NCBI GenBank assembly: GCA_031553505.1
Contig: JAVBLP010000001.1
Span: 1 to 64,000 of the forward strand
Length of the DNA stretch: 64,000 bases
From: JAVBLP01 sp031553505
GTDB taxonomy: Bacteria > Elusimicrobiota > Endomicrobiia > Endomicrobiales > Endomicrobiaceae
Direction: 5' to 3'
In this document: piece by piece, positions 42,228 through 51,853 of the stretch
Numbering within the stretch: the first letter of the stretch is position 1
Layout: every line of letters begins with the position of its first letter
The notes under the pieces: model-generated
Databases searched by the model: none
Seen by the model: only the letters and a program-made list of their open reading frames with translations
Told to the model about the DNA's origin: nothing
Translations under genes and position numbers: made by a program

Positions 42228-42259
42228 TTCCCGCTTTGGCGTAAAAACCAAAGCGGGAA
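42228..42259 (+). terminator. Strong hairpin after eno
   Basis: Perfect 12-bp arms TTCCCGCTTTGG/CCAAAGCGGGAA with an 8-base loop. No T run follows (CAACTCTC), so it may be a leaky terminator or an mRNA-stabilising stem upstream of ftsB. Before it, 42171-42190 contains AAAGTGAAGAGT repeat-like text. Confidence 0.5.
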
Positions 42260-42285
42260 CAACTCTCAAAAATTCCGGCCAAAAC

Positions 42286-42594
42286 ATGAAAAAATTTAAA
42301 ATCCGTTACGCCATACTAATAGCCGCTGTCGCGATTCTTGCTTTTAACGAAGGTTCGAGAACGCTTACGCGGCGTTTTTTTGAGCAAAAAAAACTTCAAA
42401 AAGACATATCAAGCGCGCAGTACCAAAACTCTCTTTTAAAAAAAAGAATTTATTATCTTGAGCACGAGCCCTCTTACCTTGAACGCATGGTCCGCAGCGA
42501 ACTTGACGTTATCGCGCCCGGAGAAATTGAATACCGTTTTTTGACAAAAAGCGATGAAAAAAAATTAAACGCTAAAAAGCAGCAGGAAAATTAG
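42286..42594 (+). CDS. ftsB: FtsB/DivIC-like septum formation initiator
   Basis: 102 residues: short cytosolic N-terminus, one membrane segment (about 8-21), then a coiled coil (about 30-60, 'QKKLQKDISSAQYQNSLLKKRIYYLE') and the family's C-terminal 'ERMVRSELDVIAPGEIEYRF' motif. FtsB/DivIC proteins link FtsL and FtsQ in the divisome. Downstream of eno, a common position. No good RBS is seen. Confidence 0.85.
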   Translation: MKKFKIRYAILIAAVAILAFNEGSRTLTRRFFEQKKLQKDISSAQYQNSLLKKRIYYLEHEPSYLERMVRSELDVIAPGEIEYRFLTKSDEKKLNAKKQQEN

Positions 42595-42614
42595 AATTTA
42601 AGGCGGGATAAATT

Positions 42615-43019
42615 ATGTCAAAGCTTTCGCGCTTCGGAGTATCCCTGAACAGGGAATTGCTGGATAAATTTGATACGCTTATAGATGAACAGGAGTATCC
42701 GACCCGCTCGAAAGCGATAGAAGATTTGATAACGCACTGCATTACAAACAACAACCTTTCAAACGACTCCGTGGAAATTATCGGCACGATAAATATGGTT
42801 TACGACCACCATAAGAGGGAGCTTCTCAAAAAACTTACCGACACCCAGCATGATTACCAGAGTTTGATAGTATCTACGCAGCATATACACATCAGCCACC
42901 ATAACTGCTTTGAAATCATTATTGTAAAAGGCGCAAAAAAAGAAGTTGAAAAACTTTTCGCACGTATTAAAGGCACCAAAGGCATACAAAACGCTTCGCT
43001 AAATATGTTTTCCGCTTAG
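42615..43019 (+). CDS. nikR: Nickel-responsive regulator NikR
   Basis: 134 residues. N-terminal ribbon-helix-helix ('SRFGVSLNRELLDKFD', 'YPTRSKAIEDLI') and C-terminal ACT domain with high-affinity nickel ligands H79, H90, H92 and C98, each offset by three from E. coli NikR H76/H87/H89/C95. NikR represses nickel uptake when nickel is bound. It converges with the metal-uptake locus at 43.2-47.9 kb, a likely target. RBS AAGGCGGGA. Confidence 0.95.
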   Translation: MSKLSRFGVSLNRELLDKFDTLIDEQEYPTRSKAIEDLITHCITNNNLSNDSVEIIGTINMVYDHHKRELLKKLTDTQHDYQSLIVSTQHIHISHHNCFEIIIVKGAKKEVEKLFARIKGTKGIQNASLNMFSA

Positions 43020-43110
43020 GCATAACCCATTCACGTGTTTTCTGCGGTGCATTTTAAGCATTCGCGGAACCTGCCATTCTTTATATAATTTAATTCGATT
43101 GTTTTTTGGA

Positions 43111-43138
43111 TTTTGCAACCCTTTCAGGATGCAGAATA
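43111..43138. repeat. 28-bp palindromic element, copy 2 (inverted)
   Basis: On the minus strand it reads ATTCTGCA, a 12-base loop with CCTGAAAGG, then TGCAAAAT, matching the element at 35157-35184 in opposite orientation. It lies between convergent nikR and the methyltransferase gene. Confidence 0.65.
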
Positions 43139-43185
43139 ACAACCAAAGACTTTGGCTGCCGTTTTTAACTATTACTTTTTAATTA

Positions 43186-43767
43186 TTACTTGGCTTTTTT
43201 ACATACAACGGCAAAATACTTTTCTTCATCAAGAATCTCTATGCTTTCAAATCCTGCCGCCGCGGTAAAAATAGTTATTTCATTATTGGATGGCATCATA
43301 TCGTTACATACGGCTATGTGGCACTTTTTGTGATGTTCGTCAATTTCTTTTTTGCTGCCGCTGTGGGATATTAAAAATATGCCGCCGCCCTTTAAAACCC
43401 TGTAACACTCTTTAAACGCCTTCATCTTATCTTCTATGTGCGGCAAAGAATTGTGACAGATTACTTTATCAAACTCCGCGTCACTAAACGGTATTTTTTC
43501 TATATCTCCTACGACAAACTCCGCTTGATCACCGTAAAGCTTTTTCGCCGCCGCTATCATGTTTTCGGAATAGTCAAACTCCGTAATCCGCGCGCCTTTT
43601 TCTAAAAGCAGCGGTACTATCGCGCCGGCGCCGCTGCAGGCATCCAAAACATTTTCGCCGTTTTTAAGTTCCAAAAGCGGCAATATCCTATTTTTTACAA
43701 GTTCAACTTTTTCCGCGCTCGGGGCTTCCCAATGCTGGGCGCAATCGTCAAAAAACTTTTTTCTCAT
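43186..43767 (-). CDS. Class I SAM-dependent methyltransferase of the metal-uptake locus
   Basis: 193 residues. SAM-binding 'VLDACSGAGAIVPLLLEKGA' (motif I), 'FDYSENMIAAA', 'VVGDIEKIPF', 'FDKVICHNSLPHI' and 'ECYRVLKGGGIFLISH' are typical class I motifs. The start 'MRKKFFDDCAQHWE' resembles methyltransferases next to metal ABC transporters. The substrate is unknown; a small metallophore or metal-cofactor precursor is possible. It overlaps the permease gene by 20 bases. Confidence 0.85.
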   Translation of the reverse strand: MRKKFFDDCAQHWEAPSAEKVELVKNRILPLLELKNGENVLDACSGAGAIVPLLLEKGARITEFDYSENMIAAAKKLYGDQAEFVVGDIEKIPFSDAEFDKVICHNSLPHIEDKMKAFKECYRVLKGGGIFLISHSGSKKEIDEHHKKCHIAVCNDMMPSNNEITIFTAAAGFESIEILDEEKYFAVVCKKAK

Positions 43768-44572
43768 ATAAGCTCCTTATCTTTTTATTTACCGGGAAAC
43801 TTACCGCAAATATTGCCGCCGCCGTAATAATTATCGCGGCGCCGGCGGGCAAGTCAAACATATATGAAGCAAACAATCCCAAAACGCACGACATAACCGC
43901 AACAGCGGCGGAAATAATATAAAGGTTTTTAAGTTTCCGCGTAAACTGCGCGGCGGCGGCAGGCGGAAGCGTTATGAGGCTGTAAATCAAAAGGCCGCCG
44001 GTAATTTTTATATTTACGCTTACAGTAACGGCGCAAAGGACAAGCAAAGAGTAAAATATAAACTTTTCCGGTATTCCGCATGCTTCGGCAATTTGCCTGT
44101 TATAAATTACCGCGATGATTCCTTTTCTAAAAACTACCAAAAACGCGACAGCAATAACCGCAACAACCGCAAGCCATTGAAAATCTTTGCCGCTTACCGT
44201 TAAAATGCTGCCCCACATAAACGCAAAAGCTTCGCCGGCATTGGTTTTAAGTTTTGCCATAAACAAAAAAGCTATGCCAAGCATTACGGAAAAAAGTATC
44301 CCCGTGGAAATATTTGCCGAAAATTTTCCTTTTTCAGCAACCGGCCCTATAAAAACAGAAGCGGCCATACATAAAATAATTGCGGATGCCACAGGATTAA
44401 ACCCGAAAAATAAACCTATAACCGCACCGGCAAAAGCCGTGTGCGCCATCGCGACGCCTACAAAAGGTATGTTAAGCAGATATACCCATACGCCGGCTAT
44501 TCCGCAGGCAAGCCCGGCAAAAACAGATGCCGCAAGCGCCCTTAAAAAGAAAACGTCTAAAATCCATTCCAT
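43748..44572 (-). CDS. ABC-3 family metal ABC transporter permease
   Basis: 274 residues, about eight hydrophobic segments. 'GVWVYLLNIPFVGVAMAHTAFAGAVIGL' (read in parts) and 'GGLLIYSLITLPPAAAAQF' match ZnuB/MntB-type permeases. It forms the membrane channel with the ATPase and binding protein encoded just upstream. A generic metal permease; specificity comes from the binding protein. Confidence 0.9.
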   Translation of the reverse strand: MEWILDVFFLRALAASVFAGLACGIAGVWVYLLNIPFVGVAMAHTAFAGAVIGLFFGFNPVASAIILCMAASVFIGPVAEKGKFSANISTGILFSVMLGIAFLFMAKLKTNAGEAFAFMWGSILTVSGKDFQWLAVVAVIAVAFLVVFRKGIIAVIYNRQIAEACGIPEKFIFYSLLVLCAVTVSVNIKITGGLLIYSLITLPPAAAAQFTRKLKNLYIISAAVAVMSCVLGLFASYMFDLPAGAAIIITAAAIFAVSFPVNKKIRSLYEKKVF

Positions 44573-44575
44573 GTT

Positions 44576-45286
44576 TTATCCGTAAATTTTATATTCCGCG
44601 GCTTTTTCTTTAATATCTTTGTTTTCCGTTTCCAAAGCTATTTTTGAATCTTTTAGCATAAACACCTTATTACATATATCCGGAATCAAATCTATATCGT
44701 GCGTAACCATTAGACAGGTAAACTTAAATTTTTTGTAAAGCTTTTCCACAAAAGCTAAAAAGTTTTTTTGCGACTGCGGGTCGAGGTTAGACTGCGGTTC
44801 ATCCAGTAAAACGATGCGCGGCTGCTGCGCAAGAATGCGCGCCACTGAAACTTTCTGCGCCTCCCCGCCGGAAATGTTGCCCACGGGCATATCAGCTATA
44901 TGGCTGATATCGGCAATTTTCATCGCGTTTTCTACTACGCGCCTATCTTCCTGCGTAAAAGCTTTAAAAATGCCGTTTTTGGCATACCTGCCGATGCTTA
45001 CGGCTTCAAAAACAGATACGGGGCAGTTTTTTTCGGAAATGTTATTTTGTGGAAGGTATCCGATAATGCTTCTGTCGGTTTCGGACAGCTCTCTGCCAAA
45101 AATCTTTATACTTCCCTGAAAATCCGACAAGCCGCAGATTGCTTTCAGCAAAGTGCTTTTGCCAGCGCCGTTTGCGCCGATCACGGCGTTAAAAGAATCT
45201 TCCCCGACAAGCATATTAAGCCCGTTGAGTATGCTTTTTCCGGGTGCCGATACCGAAAGCCCTTTTATCTCTACCGCAGGATTCAT
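44576..45286 (-). CDS. Metal ABC transporter ATP-binding protein
   Basis: 236 residues. Walker A 'GANGAGKSTLLK', Q-loop 'YLPQNN', signature 'ISGGEAQKVSVAR', Walker B 'RIVLLDEPQSNLD' and switch His 'MVTHDIDL' are intact. Powers metal import with the ABC-3 permease. Its ATG overlaps the binding-protein stop (ATGA). Confidence 0.93.
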   Translation of the reverse strand: MNPAVEIKGLSVSAPGKSILNGLNMLVGEDSFNAVIGANGAGKSTLLKAICGLSDFQGSIKIFGRELSETDRSIIGYLPQNNISEKNCPVSVFEAVSIGRYAKNGIFKAFTQEDRRVVENAMKIADISHIADMPVGNISGGEAQKVSVARILAQQPRIVLLDEPQSNLDPQSQKNFLAFVEKLYKKFKFTCLMVTHDIDLIPDICNKVFMLKDSKIALETENKDIKEKAAEYKIYG

Positions 45287-46095
45287 TCAAGCGCCTTTTT
45301 TAGTTTTTCAACATTATCCTCAAGCGTATTTACATAAGAGCCGCCCAAAACAAAATTGCTTACGGCAACCTGTTTTGCGCCGATGCTGTTTGCAAGCTCT
45401 TTGCCTGTTGCTGGCCCTGCCTGCAAACTGTCCACGACTATTTTTATTTTATGCTTTTTTCCTTCGTTTACCAGATGCGCCATCTTTTTTACCGTTAAAT
45501 CTTCCTGCTTGCCGTAAACGGCGATTACTTCAAAACCGTAACTCTCCAAAAAATCTTTTATTTTGTCATTAGCAATCACTTTTACGCCGTAAGCGCCGGA
45601 AAGCTCTTTTTTTGCTTTTTCCGAGGCAAAACTCACGCCGTAAGCGTATGAGCTGTAATTATCTTCATAATATTTTTTGTTTTCGGAATCCAGCCCGGCA
45701 AGAATATCCGCAATCTCCTGAGCGGCGCGTATGCGTATATACGGAATCATCCAGTTGCCTTCCGTGGCAGTCTGCTTATAGATTTTACCCATATCCCCGG
45801 CTTCAAGCTTCAGCTTGTTTATCCACTTTTCCCAATTATGGCTGAGTATAAGATTGCTTTTCCGGACGCGTTTTAACATTGCAGGCGTTAGGTCATAATT
45901 GCCGGGGCAGCTTACCGGCTTCAGCATTGCCTCGGCATCAACTTTATCCCCCCCGACAGCTTTTACGATTTCGCCGATATTGGAAGTTGTGGCGGTAATT
46001 ACTATTTTAGTAGTGTTGGGGTTAAAAAACGGCGCCGCCGCTGCAAAAGCCGCGCACACTATAATAAGCGCCGGTACTGTAAAAATCTTTTTCAT
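45283..46095 (-). CDS. ZnuA/TroA-fold metal-binding protein with atypical ligands
   Basis: 270 residues from ATG 46095 (MKKIFTVPALIIV), signal peptide to about 20. Cluster A-I solute-binding fold: 'IVITATTSNIGEIVKAVGGD', then 'KPVSCPGNYDLTPAMLKRV'. The usual ligand His of 'D-P-H-x-Y/F-x-P' is replaced by the Cys/Asn/Tyr segment SCPGNYD; the region of ligand 2 reads LILSHNWEKW; ligand 3 'H-x-A-F' reads ANDKIKDF; and the last acidic site reads VVDSLQAG. So zinc or manganese specificity is unlikely to be standard. With nikR nearby, nickel or cobalt is an inference. Confidence 0.82.
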   Translation of the reverse strand: MKKIFTVPALIIVCAAFAAAAPFFNPNTTKIVITATTSNIGEIVKAVGGDKVDAEAMLKPVSCPGNYDLTPAMLKRVRKSNLILSHNWEKWINKLKLEAGDMGKIYKQTATEGNWMIPYIRIRAAQEIADILAGLDSENKKYYEDNYSSYAYGVSFASEKAKKELSGAYGVKVIANDKIKDFLESYGFEVIAVYGKQEDLTVKKMAHLVNEGKKHKIKIVVDSLQAGPATGKELANSIGAKQVAVSNFVLGGSYVNTLEDNVEKLKKALE

Positions 46096-46105
46096 TTTTA
46101 TTTCC

Positions 46106-47929
46106 TCAAAAACTGTATTTTGCCCCCAAAGTAAAAGTGGAACCGGGCATTTCATATATTCTCGCATCGCCGAAAGAAACTATAAACATATCGTATTTTT
46201 GGTCGGTAAAGTTGTCTGCGGCAGCAAAAATTGTCAGGGATTTTGCTGCAGCATAATGTATTTTAGCATTAAAAACATTGAAATCATTCAACTTATTACC
46301 GTTGTTTAAATTTTGGTTTGAAGCGTAATAATCAAAGACAAACATTCCGCCTACATACAGAGAAAATTTGCCTATTTTATAGTCCAGCGACACATCAGCT
46401 TTATTTTTTGCTATCGCGGAAGTAAAATCCCCCGGATTGAGATATGAGTAGCCCGCGTACCCTTTAAGGTTTTTTACTATCTCATATTCAGCCGAAATTT
46501 CAGCGCCCTTAAACACATACGCGCCGGAATTTTGAAACCTGGACATCGCCGTACCGGGAACGGCAACCAGCTGTATTATATTATCACCGTTCATTACAAA
46601 AGCGGACATATCAAAGTTAATATCAAGATAATTTGAGTTTATCCCGATTTCATAACTGTCCAATTCTTCCGGCTTTAAATCTTTATTGCTGCTCGGCAGC
46701 GTATACAGCTCATTTAAATAAGGCGTTCTGAAACCTTTGCTGTAAATTGCCCTAGCAGCAAGCATTTCTGTTATATTATAAGAAGCGCCGGCTCTTGGTG
46801 AAAATGAATCTCCCGAAATCTCATCATAATTATAACGCAGCCCCGCAAATATTTTTGCCTTATGGCTTAAGATGTATTCATCAAGCGCAAATACCGCCGC
46901 TTCGCTTTTTTTCCATTCCCCGACAGCCATTTGAGGTATAGGAACGGTCATAACTTTTCCGGCTGAAAGCCTGTACTCCGCGCCGTATTTTAGCGTATTG
47001 TTATAAAATATTTCATTTGAAAAATGCAGGAAAACGCCGTATATGGAATCTTTTGAACTGAAACCGGTTGAAAATTCATGCTCCCCGAAATCGCCAAACA
47101 GCAACAATGACACTTCACCGTTACTTAAATCCCTTCTGTATTTTATATCGGCTCCGCCCCTTTTAAAATCATATCGGCTTCCGGGCGCGGTATCTATGCC
47201 GCCCGCCCTGTTTACGGTTTTAGCAACAGGCTCATTTTCCGTGCCGGTAAAATATTTTCCGCCTGCCGTTATTTCGCTAAAATCGTCTATTTTATAACCG
47301 GCTTTAACATAATAATCATCGGCATTATACCCTGCTCCGGTTATGTGGCCGTCGCTTGAAGCTTTATTTACCGCGCCGTAATATGAAAACTTTCCGGTAT
47401 CTCCGCCGATATCTAAATTGTAATTTTGCGTATTATATGTGCCGTAAGAAGCCGCAATGCTTGCCTCGAAAGGTTTTATTGCGGAAGCCGTAATTATGTT
47501 TACAACGCCGCCAAAACCGTCCGAGCCGTACAAAACAGAGTCGGGCCCTTTTGTAATTTCCACCCTTTCAACATTGCCAGATAATAAAGTCTGCGACACT
47601 CCGCAGCCGTAAACGGCCATTTTTTCAGGCCTGCCGTCAATAAAAAGCCCTATCCGCCTGAAGCTGTCGCCAAGCCCCCTGATGCTGACGTCAGACTTAA
47701 TCTGAGAAGCCGCTTTTGTGACAAAAACTCCGGTTACGGAAGATATCAAATCCACCGCGGCAGGTGTATTTTTATTTTCAATTTTATCTTTTTCCACAAC
47801 CGCTTCGTTTATAAAATCCCCTTTCTGAGGCATAAATCTTTCAAGGGATAAAAACAGCTCACCGTCTTGCCCAAAAACCGGATTAAAAAATAATAGCATT
47901 GCGGTGCACAGTACAAAAATCTTTTTCAC
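46106..47929 (-). CDS. TonB-dependent outer-membrane receptor (metal locus)
   Basis: About 607 residues from GTG 47929 (KKIFVLCTAMLLFF signal), preferred because AGAGG lies upstream; a GTG 15 bases earlier has no RBS. Plug domain about 45-150 ('DLISSVTGVFVTKAASQ', 'SDVSIRGLGDSFRR', 'VERVEITKGPDSVLYGS', 'GFGGVVNIIT'), then a 22-strand barrel ending 'GSTFTLGAKYSF' with terminal Phe. It imports a metal complex or free metal with TonB energy; TonB/ExbBD are not in this window. It is first in the locus with a palindromic site over its -10. Confidence 0.92.
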   Translation of the reverse strand: MKKIFVLCTAMLLFFNPVFGQDGELFLSLERFMPQKGDFINEAVVEKDKIENKNTPAAVDLISSVTGVFVTKAASQIKSDVSIRGLGDSFRRIGLFIDGRPEKMAVYGCGVSQTLLSGNVERVEITKGPDSVLYGSDGFGGVVNIITASAIKPFEASIAASYGTYNTQNYNLDIGGDTGKFSYYGAVNKASSDGHITGAGYNADDYYVKAGYKIDDFSEITAGGKYFTGTENEPVAKTVNRAGGIDTAPGSRYDFKRGGADIKYRRDLSNGEVSLLLFGDFGEHEFSTGFSSKDSIYGVFLHFSNEIFYNNTLKYGAEYRLSAGKVMTVPIPQMAVGEWKKSEAAVFALDEYILSHKAKIFAGLRYNYDEISGDSFSPRAGASYNITEMLAARAIYSKGFRTPYLNELYTLPSSNKDLKPEELDSYEIGINSNYLDINFDMSAFVMNGDNIIQLVAVPGTAMSRFQNSGAYVFKGAEISAEYEIVKNLKGYAGYSYLNPGDFTSAIAKNKADVSLDYKIGKFSLYVGGMFVFDYYASNQNLNNGNKLNDFNVFNAKIHYAAAKSLTIFAAADNFTDQKYDMFIVSFGDARIYEMPGSTFTLGAKYSF

Positions 47930-47946
47930 ATAGGCCTCTTTCACAC

Positions 47947-47961
47947 AAAATATTATATTTT
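47947..47961 (-). promoter_or_regulatory. 7-1-7 palindrome over the TonB-receptor -10 box
   Basis: AAAATAT-T-ATATTTT (plus strand) is a perfect 7-1-7 inverted repeat, the geometry of Fur-family boxes. It contains TATAAT of the minus-strand promoter (47958-47953); the -35 is poor. Candidate operator for a metalloregulator; NikR or a Fur homologue are possible binders. Confidence 0.45.
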
Positions 47962-47985
47962 AAAAAATCGTAGCACAATAACCGC

Positions 47986-48016
47986 AAAAATTAACCTTTT
48001 CCGTTACGGGAAAAGG
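47986..48016 (-). terminator. Terminator after rpe
   Basis: Minus-strand stem CCTTTTCC/GGAAAAGG (arms 48016-48009 and 48002-47995, 6-base loop) followed by TTAATTTTT. It separates rpe from the metal-uptake operon. Confidence 0.75.
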
Positions 48017-48025
48017 TCAATTAAA

Positions 48026-48679
48026 TTACTTACAAAGAGATTGTATTGCTTCTTTCGGGTCTTGGGCGGAAAAAATATAATTTCCGCTTACAAGCACATC
48101 CGCTCCGGCTTCAACGCACTTTATGCCGGTTTCCGCGTTTATGCCTCCGTCAACTTCAATAAGGCAGGCATATTTATTTGCGTCTATTACAGAACGAAGT
48201 TCTTTAATTTTTGCAACCATGTCATCCATAAAACACTGTCCGCCAAAACCGGGCTCGACAGTCATAACAAGCACTAAATCAAGATTCGCAAGAAAATCCT
48301 TTATTTCCGAAACGGGAGTTTTGGGTTTTATGGAAATCCCTGCTTTTATTCCCGCGGCTTTTATTTCTTTTATTAGCGCTATTTTGTCAGCCTTAATCTC
48401 TTCATGAAACGTTATAAGGTCAGCGCCGGCTTTTTGGAATTCCTGCCAAAACTTTTCCGGATTGGCAATCATCAAATGAACATCAAAAAAAAGCTTTGTA
48501 TGCTTCCTTAAAGCTTTAACGACCCCGGGACCTATAGTTATATTGGGCACAAAGTGCCCGTCCATAACGTCTATGTGCACCCAGTCAGCGCCGGCGTCTT
48601 CAATCATTCTTACGTCATTGCTTAACGCGGCAAAATCAGCGGATAAAATTGAAGGGGCTATTATTACTTTTTTTGTCAT
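48026..48679 (-). CDS. rpe: Ribulose-5-phosphate 3-epimerase
   Basis: 217 residues, TIM barrel. 'IAPSILSADFAAL', 'DWVHIDVMDGHFVPNITIG', 'FDVHLMI', 'VLVMTVEPGFGGQ' and 'IEVDGGIN' carry the metal-binding His/Asp residues. Interconverts ribulose-5-P and xylulose-5-P in the pentose phosphate pathway. Overlaps the PASTA gene stop by four bases. Confidence 0.96.
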   Translation of the reverse strand: MTKKVIIAPSILSADFAALSNDVRMIEDAGADWVHIDVMDGHFVPNITIGPGVVKALRKHTKLFFDVHLMIANPEKFWQEFQKAGADLITFHEEIKADKIALIKEIKAAGIKAGISIKPKTPVSEIKDFLANLDLVLVMTVEPGFGGQCFMDDMVAKIKELRSVIDANKYACLIEVDGGINAETGIKCVEAGADVLVSGNYIFSAQDPKEAIQSLCK

Positions 48680-49620
48680 TGCAGGTTTATATCCTCTACA
48701 AATTTTTTGTTTATATACACTTTCATAACCGCTTCGCCGCTTACTTTAACGGGAACAGAAACGGAAGCTCCGGGCTTTTGTACGGAATTCATAACATCTT
48801 TTTTGCCGCTGGAGTCAACCAGTTCAAGCCTTAAACGCTTGTTGCCGCTGGTTTTTGGAAGCTGGTAATTAAAAACTATTTCGCCTTGCCCGTCATCTTC
48901 TTTAGGCGCTGAAACGTAAAATACAAGTTTATCGCTTTTTGTGATATCGGCATCCGGTGCCGGCACCTGGCTTATAACGGTATCCGGAGCGTATTCGGCG
49001 TTTTCTTCATTTTTCACTTCAATAGTTTTCTTTTCTTTTGCCGCCCACGCTTTTGCTTCCGTAATTTTTTTGCCTTGCCAATCTGGCATCAAAATTATCC
49101 CTTCCGGAGGCTTGCCGTCGGAAATTACAACATTTATAACCGCGTCCTTATCAACGCTTGAAGAAGGAGCCGGATCCTGGGAGATTACCACCCCCCTGTC
49201 TGCAATAACGGAATATTTTCTTGAAACTTCGCCTATCATAAGGTTAGACGCTTTTAACGTAATATCTGCCGCGCGGACAGTCTGGCCCGTAAGGTCAGGG
49301 ACGTAAATCATCTCGCCGCCCTGGCTTATCGTAACTTTTACGACTTTTCCTTCGCGTACATTCATGCCAGCGGGAGGGCTTTGCCTTAAAACTACTCCCG
49401 GCGGAACGCTTTGGCTGAATTCTTCGCCTTCTTTGCGCAGCCCGAGGCCGGCTTTTGAAAGCTCTTCTACTGCTTCCGCGATGCTCTTGCCTTTAACATC
49501 CGGCAGGACTATCTCTTTTTTTGCATGGATTACGGAACTCATTACAAGGTTAAAAGAGTAGTAACAGGCGGCTGTTAAAATCACTAGCACTATAAATAAC
49601 TTCAAAAGCGTTTTAAACAA
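48676..49620 (-). CDS. Membrane-anchored PASTA-domain protein
   Basis: 314 residues, TTG start at 49620 with AAGGAG seven bases upstream. One N-terminal membrane segment (about 8-30), then three PASTA domains: 'IVLPDVKGKSIAEAVEELSKAGL', 'IYVPDLTGQTVRAADITL' and 'ILMPDWQGKKITEAKAWA' (each quoted in part), each ending in a 'V-x-x-Q-x-P-x-x' motif (RQSPPAG, SQDPAPS, SQVPAPD). The last about 85 residues are an uncharacterised beta domain. PASTA domains bind peptidoglycan precursors; no kinase is fused, unlike PknB-type proteins. Coupled with rpe. Confidence 0.88.
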   Translation of the reverse strand: MFKTLLKLFIVLVILTAACYYSFNLVMSSVIHAKKEIVLPDVKGKSIAEAVEELSKAGLGLRKEGEEFSQSVPPGVVLRQSPPAGMNVREGKVVKVTISQGGEMIYVPDLTGQTVRAADITLKASNLMIGEVSRKYSVIADRGVVISQDPAPSSSVDKDAVINVVISDGKPPEGIILMPDWQGKKITEAKAWAAKEKKTIEVKNEENAEYAPDTVISQVPAPDADITKSDKLVFYVSAPKEDDGQGEIVFNYQLPKTSGNKRLRLELVDSSGKKDVMNSVQKPGASVSVPVKVSGEAVMKVYINKKFVEDINLQ

Positions 49621-49728
49621 AGCTGGCTCCTTAACTTAAACATTGCCGTATAGATTGTTCCGGTTATTAAGGTTGTGCGGGCGGAATAAACCGCCCGCGC
49701 AACAAAACCTGAAACCAAAAGACCAAAA

Positions 49729-50730
<1,002 letters not shown>

Positions 50731-50767
50731 GCTGCCGCTCCTTGTCCGTGTTGCTGTTATAACTGCT

Positions 50768-51316
50768 TTATTTTTTCTTTTTCGTGGTTGTGGTTTTCTT
50801 TTTAGGCGCCGGTTGGGATTCGCCGTCCGAAGAAACGCCGTCTTCCGCATTCATTTTTTTAAGTTCTTTTTTTAGTTCGTTATCATAAAACTTCGGGTCC
50901 ATCTTCACGTCAGAAGACGCTTTTTTGACTGTTGCCGCTTTTGTGGCTGTTTCTTCCGAAGCGGGATTTGTCTTTGCTTTATAATCCTTCTCTAAAGTCT
51001 GCAGCTGTTTTTTAGTATCGGAAATTTCAGAGTTTCTCTTTTTTTCCAGAGAAGTATTTTTATCTCTTTTAGCTACGTCTCTGTCTTTTGTAAGTTTCTG
51101 AAGCTGCAAATCTAAATCAGCCTTGCTGTCATTATATTCTTTTTCGGCGGCTTGCTGCGCCGCAAACGCTTCCTGCGCCGCTTTTTCTTCCGCTGTGGGT
51201 TCAGCAGCCGCTGACGATTCAGCCGTTTCCGCGGCTTTGGTCTGCGCGTACAGATTAAGAGGCATAATGTTTACCGAAAAAACTGCCAGCGATACAAAAA
51301 CAATCAATTTTTTCAT
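50768..51316 (-). CDS. Secreted Lys/Ala/Glu-rich coiled-coil protein
   Basis: 182 residues, unrecognised. Signal peptide (1-24, NLYA-Q), an Ala/Glu-rich stretch (25-60), a coiled coil (about 60-115, 'LDLQLQKLTKDRDVAKRDK', 'ISDTKKQLQTLEKDYKAK'), and a Lys/Thr-rich tail (PAPKKKTTTTKKKK). Lies between ilvC and a Spy-like gene. Probably periplasmic; role unknown. Confidence 0.7.
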   Translation of the reverse strand: MKKLIVFVSLAVFSVNIMPLNLYAQTKAAETAESSAAAEPTAEEKAAQEAFAAQQAAEKEYNDSKADLDLQLQKLTKDRDVAKRDKNTSLEKKRNSEISDTKKQLQTLEKDYKAKTNPASEETATKAATVKKASSDVKMDPKFYDNELKKELKKMNAEDGVSSDGESQPAPKKKTTTTKKKK

Positions 51317-51343
51317 GATAACTCCCTAGATGCGGGCGGCTGA

Positions 51344-51853
51344 TTACTTGCTTTTGCCGTCTTTTGCGCCCTTTGTTTTTTCCTTCTTTTTTTCCTGCAT
51401 TTTTGCTTTTTTATCGGCTTTTTCTTTCGCGATCATATCGTCAAGCTGTTTATTCTGGTCCGCGGTAAGGATTTTTGATACGCTTTCTTTATAATTTATC
51501 ACATTGATCTGCATATTCGCTTCAGCATCATTAATCTGGTTGACATATCCTTTTGCAGCGTCAAAATTTTTGTTTGTCATTGCGTCAGACTGCTCTTTTT
51601 TCAAATTTGAAATTTTTTCTTTCAAAGGTTTCTGCTGTTCCTTAAGAGAAGCGTTAAGGCTCTCTATTGACTTTGACTGTTCATCGGTAAGTTTAAGTTT
51701 TTCTTTAAAGGCGTCAAAATCTTTTTCAAAACTGCCGTGAACGGACTGCATCTTCGCTTTTGTTTCGGCGCCTGCCGCCTTCTTATCCGCCGCCGCAAAA
51801 GCTACCGAAGCCGACAACACAACTGCTGACAACAAAACCAATACTTTTTTCAT
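51344..51853 (-). CDS. Spy/CpxP-like periplasmic LTxxQ protein
   Basis: 169 residues from ATG 51853 (MKKVLVLLSAVV) with GGAGAG upstream. Signal peptide (1-20). Helical mature part with two LTxxQ-type motifs: 'KLKLTDEQSKSIESLNASLK' and 'KILTADQNKQLDDMI', the Spy/CpxP hallmark. The tail is Lys-rich. Family members are periplasmic chaperones induced by envelope stress. Odd location: within the branched-chain amino acid genes, 121 bases after ilvN. Confidence 0.75.
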   Translation of the reverse strand: MKKVLVLLSAVVLSASVAFAAADKKAAGAETKAKMQSVHGSFEKDFDAFKEKLKLTDEQSKSIESLNASLKEQQKPLKEKISNLKKEQSDAMTNKNFDAAKGYVNQINDAEANMQINVINYKESVSKILTADQNKQLDDMIAKEKADKKAKMQEKKKEKTKGAKDGKSK

